Origin: Actinomycetes bacterium
Lineage (GTDB): Bacteria > Actinomycetota > Acidimicrobiia > Acidimicrobiales > RAAP-2
Assembly (NCBI GenBank): GCA_021801615.1
Contig: JAJYXS010000205.1
Coordinates: forward strand, 1 to 11,475
DNA: 11,475 nucleotides
Direction of reading: 5' to 3'
Part shown: in pieces, positions 10,722 to 11,475 of the stretch
Layout of the letters: each line of letters opens with the position of its first letter
Position numbering within the stretch: the stretch's first letter is position 1
Program-made: the position numbers and the translations under genes
The notes under the pieces: generated by a model
The model's input: only the letters and a program-made list of their open reading frames with translations
The model's database searches: none
Told to the model about the DNA's origin: nothing

Positions 10722-11475
10722 GTGGTCACGGAGGTCGAGGGGCGTCTCCTCACGCTCACCAATCTCGGCAAGCTCCTGTACCCCGAGGCCGGCTTCACGA
10801 AGGCGGACCTCATCGACTACTACGTGCGAGTCGCGCCCGTGCTCCTGCCGCACCTCCAGGGCCGCCCCGTGACCTTCGCGCGTTTCCCCGACGGGGTCGG
10901 CGGCGTGTCGTTCTTCGAAAAGCGCGTCCCGCGCGGCGCGCCGGACTGGCTGCGCGCGATCGACGTCCCGCGCTCGACCCGTACCGACATGCCGGTGATC
11001 CACGCCCCGGCGATCGGCGACGTGGCCTCGCTCGTCTGGGCTGCGAACCTCGCCGCGCTGGAGCTGCACGTGCCCCTCTGGAGGAGCCGGCGGCCCGCGG
11101 AGTACGGGCCTTTCGACCAGATGGTGTTCGACCTCGACCCCGGTGCGCCCGCGACGATCGTCGAGTGCTGCGCGGTGGCCCAGACCATCGCCCGCGTGCT
11201 CGCGGAGCGGGGGCTCGCGCCCGCGCGTGCGAAGACGAGCGGGAAGAAAGGCCTTCAGCTGTACGTGGCGCTCCAGCCGGAGCGGCCGTGGGAGCCGGTG
11301 CGCGAGGAAGCGTTGGAGATCGCCCGCACCGTCGAGCGCGAGCACCCGAACCTCGTCGTCGTGAAGATGCGCAAGGACCTGCGTCCGGGGAAGGTGCTCA
11401 TCGACTGGAGCCAGAACCTGCCCGCGAAGACGACGGTCGCGGCGTACTCGTTGCGGGCGCTGGCGCGTCCGTCGG
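10722..11475 (+). CDS. ligD: LigD-type NHEJ polymerase/primase (POL), 3' end outside window
   Basis: The first 251 codons of a stand-alone LigD polymerase domain, an archaeo-eukaryotic-primase-fold enzyme that fills gaps at broken ends, preferring ribonucleotides. Family features: TLTNLGKLLYPEAGFTKADLIDYY at residues 11-34, PHLQGRPVTFARFPDGV, FFEK, ELH with His116, and the catalytic FDLDPG with Asp137 and Asp139. KTSGKKGLQLYV at 174-185 carries Gln179 where many LigD polymerases have His. GTG at 10722 gives the family's normal N-terminus (VVTEVEGRLLTLTN) but has no ribosome binding site. The same frame stays open upstream with GTG at 10584, overlapping the ligase stop; that start would add 46 residues through the direct repeats. 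No stop is reached before the window ends. Confidence 0.93.
   Translation, partial: MVTEVEGRLLTLTNLGKLLYPEAGFTKADLIDYYVRVAPVLLPHLQGRPVTFARFPDGVGGVSFFEKRVPRGAPDWLRAIDVPRSTRTDMPVIHAPAIGDVASLVWAANLAALELHVPLWRSRRPAEYGPFDQMVFDLDPGAPATIVECCAVAQTIARVLAERGLAPARAKTSGKKGLQLYVALQPERPWEPVREEALEIARTVEREHPNLVVVKMRKDLRPGKVLIDWSQNLPAKTTVAAYSLRALARPS

Overview
The window reads as chromosomal DNA of a high-GC actinobacterium. Third codon positions are almost all G or C in the clear genes, GTG starts are frequent, two promoters have the leaderless layout common in that phylum, and the gene families (peroxide-sensing Fur-type repressor beside katG, Ku with LigD modules, RibD_C pyrimidine reductase, Phd/PIN and RHH/PIN toxin-antitoxin pairs) fit it. 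No tRNA, rRNA or CRISPR array was seen. The exact genus cannot be told from the sequence.

Left part (1-2118), accessory DNA: a set of five degenerate 23-base repeats (89-203) that looks like the end of a mobile element; a truncated TnpB (IS200/IS605 OrfB) C-terminus (225-524) followed by the hairpin typical of the right end of such elements (about 541-575); then two complete toxin-antitoxin modules facing each other, a Phd-type antitoxin with a PIN toxin on the plus strand (764-1438) and an RHH antitoxin with a PIN toxin on the minus strand (2118-1514). Each module has a -10 hexamer 6-7 bases before the antitoxin start codon, which suggests leaderless mRNAs.

Middle (2320-7682), stress and metabolism: a universal stress protein (minus), a doubtful small minus-strand ORF with a hairpin after it, a RibD_C-type reductase (plus), then a divergent pair: a Fur-family protein carrying all five PerR-type metal/peroxide-sensing ligands (minus) and a complete catalase-peroxidase katG (plus). 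The 184 bases between them hold an unusually AT-rich cluster of inverted repeats, the likely shared operator and promoters. A HAD phosphatase with a short tandem repeat at its C-terminus follows katG.

Right part (7689-11475), non-homologous end joining: ku (minus) stands divergent from a plus-strand run made of an uncharacterised ORF, a LigD phosphoesterase-ligase gene, and a separate LigD-type polymerase gene that runs off the window. LigD is thus split into PE-LIG and POL proteins. Two details deserve attention: an in-frame TAG separates the uncharacterised ORF from the PE domain, whose first strand seems to begin before any usable start codon; and the junction between the ligase and polymerase genes holds a perfect 26-base direct repeat around a hairpin. 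Together, the peroxide sensor, catalase-peroxidase, stress protein and double-strand-break repair genes form an oxidative-stress and DNA-repair neighbourhood. I found no clearly new defence or biosynthetic system; the most novel points are structural.
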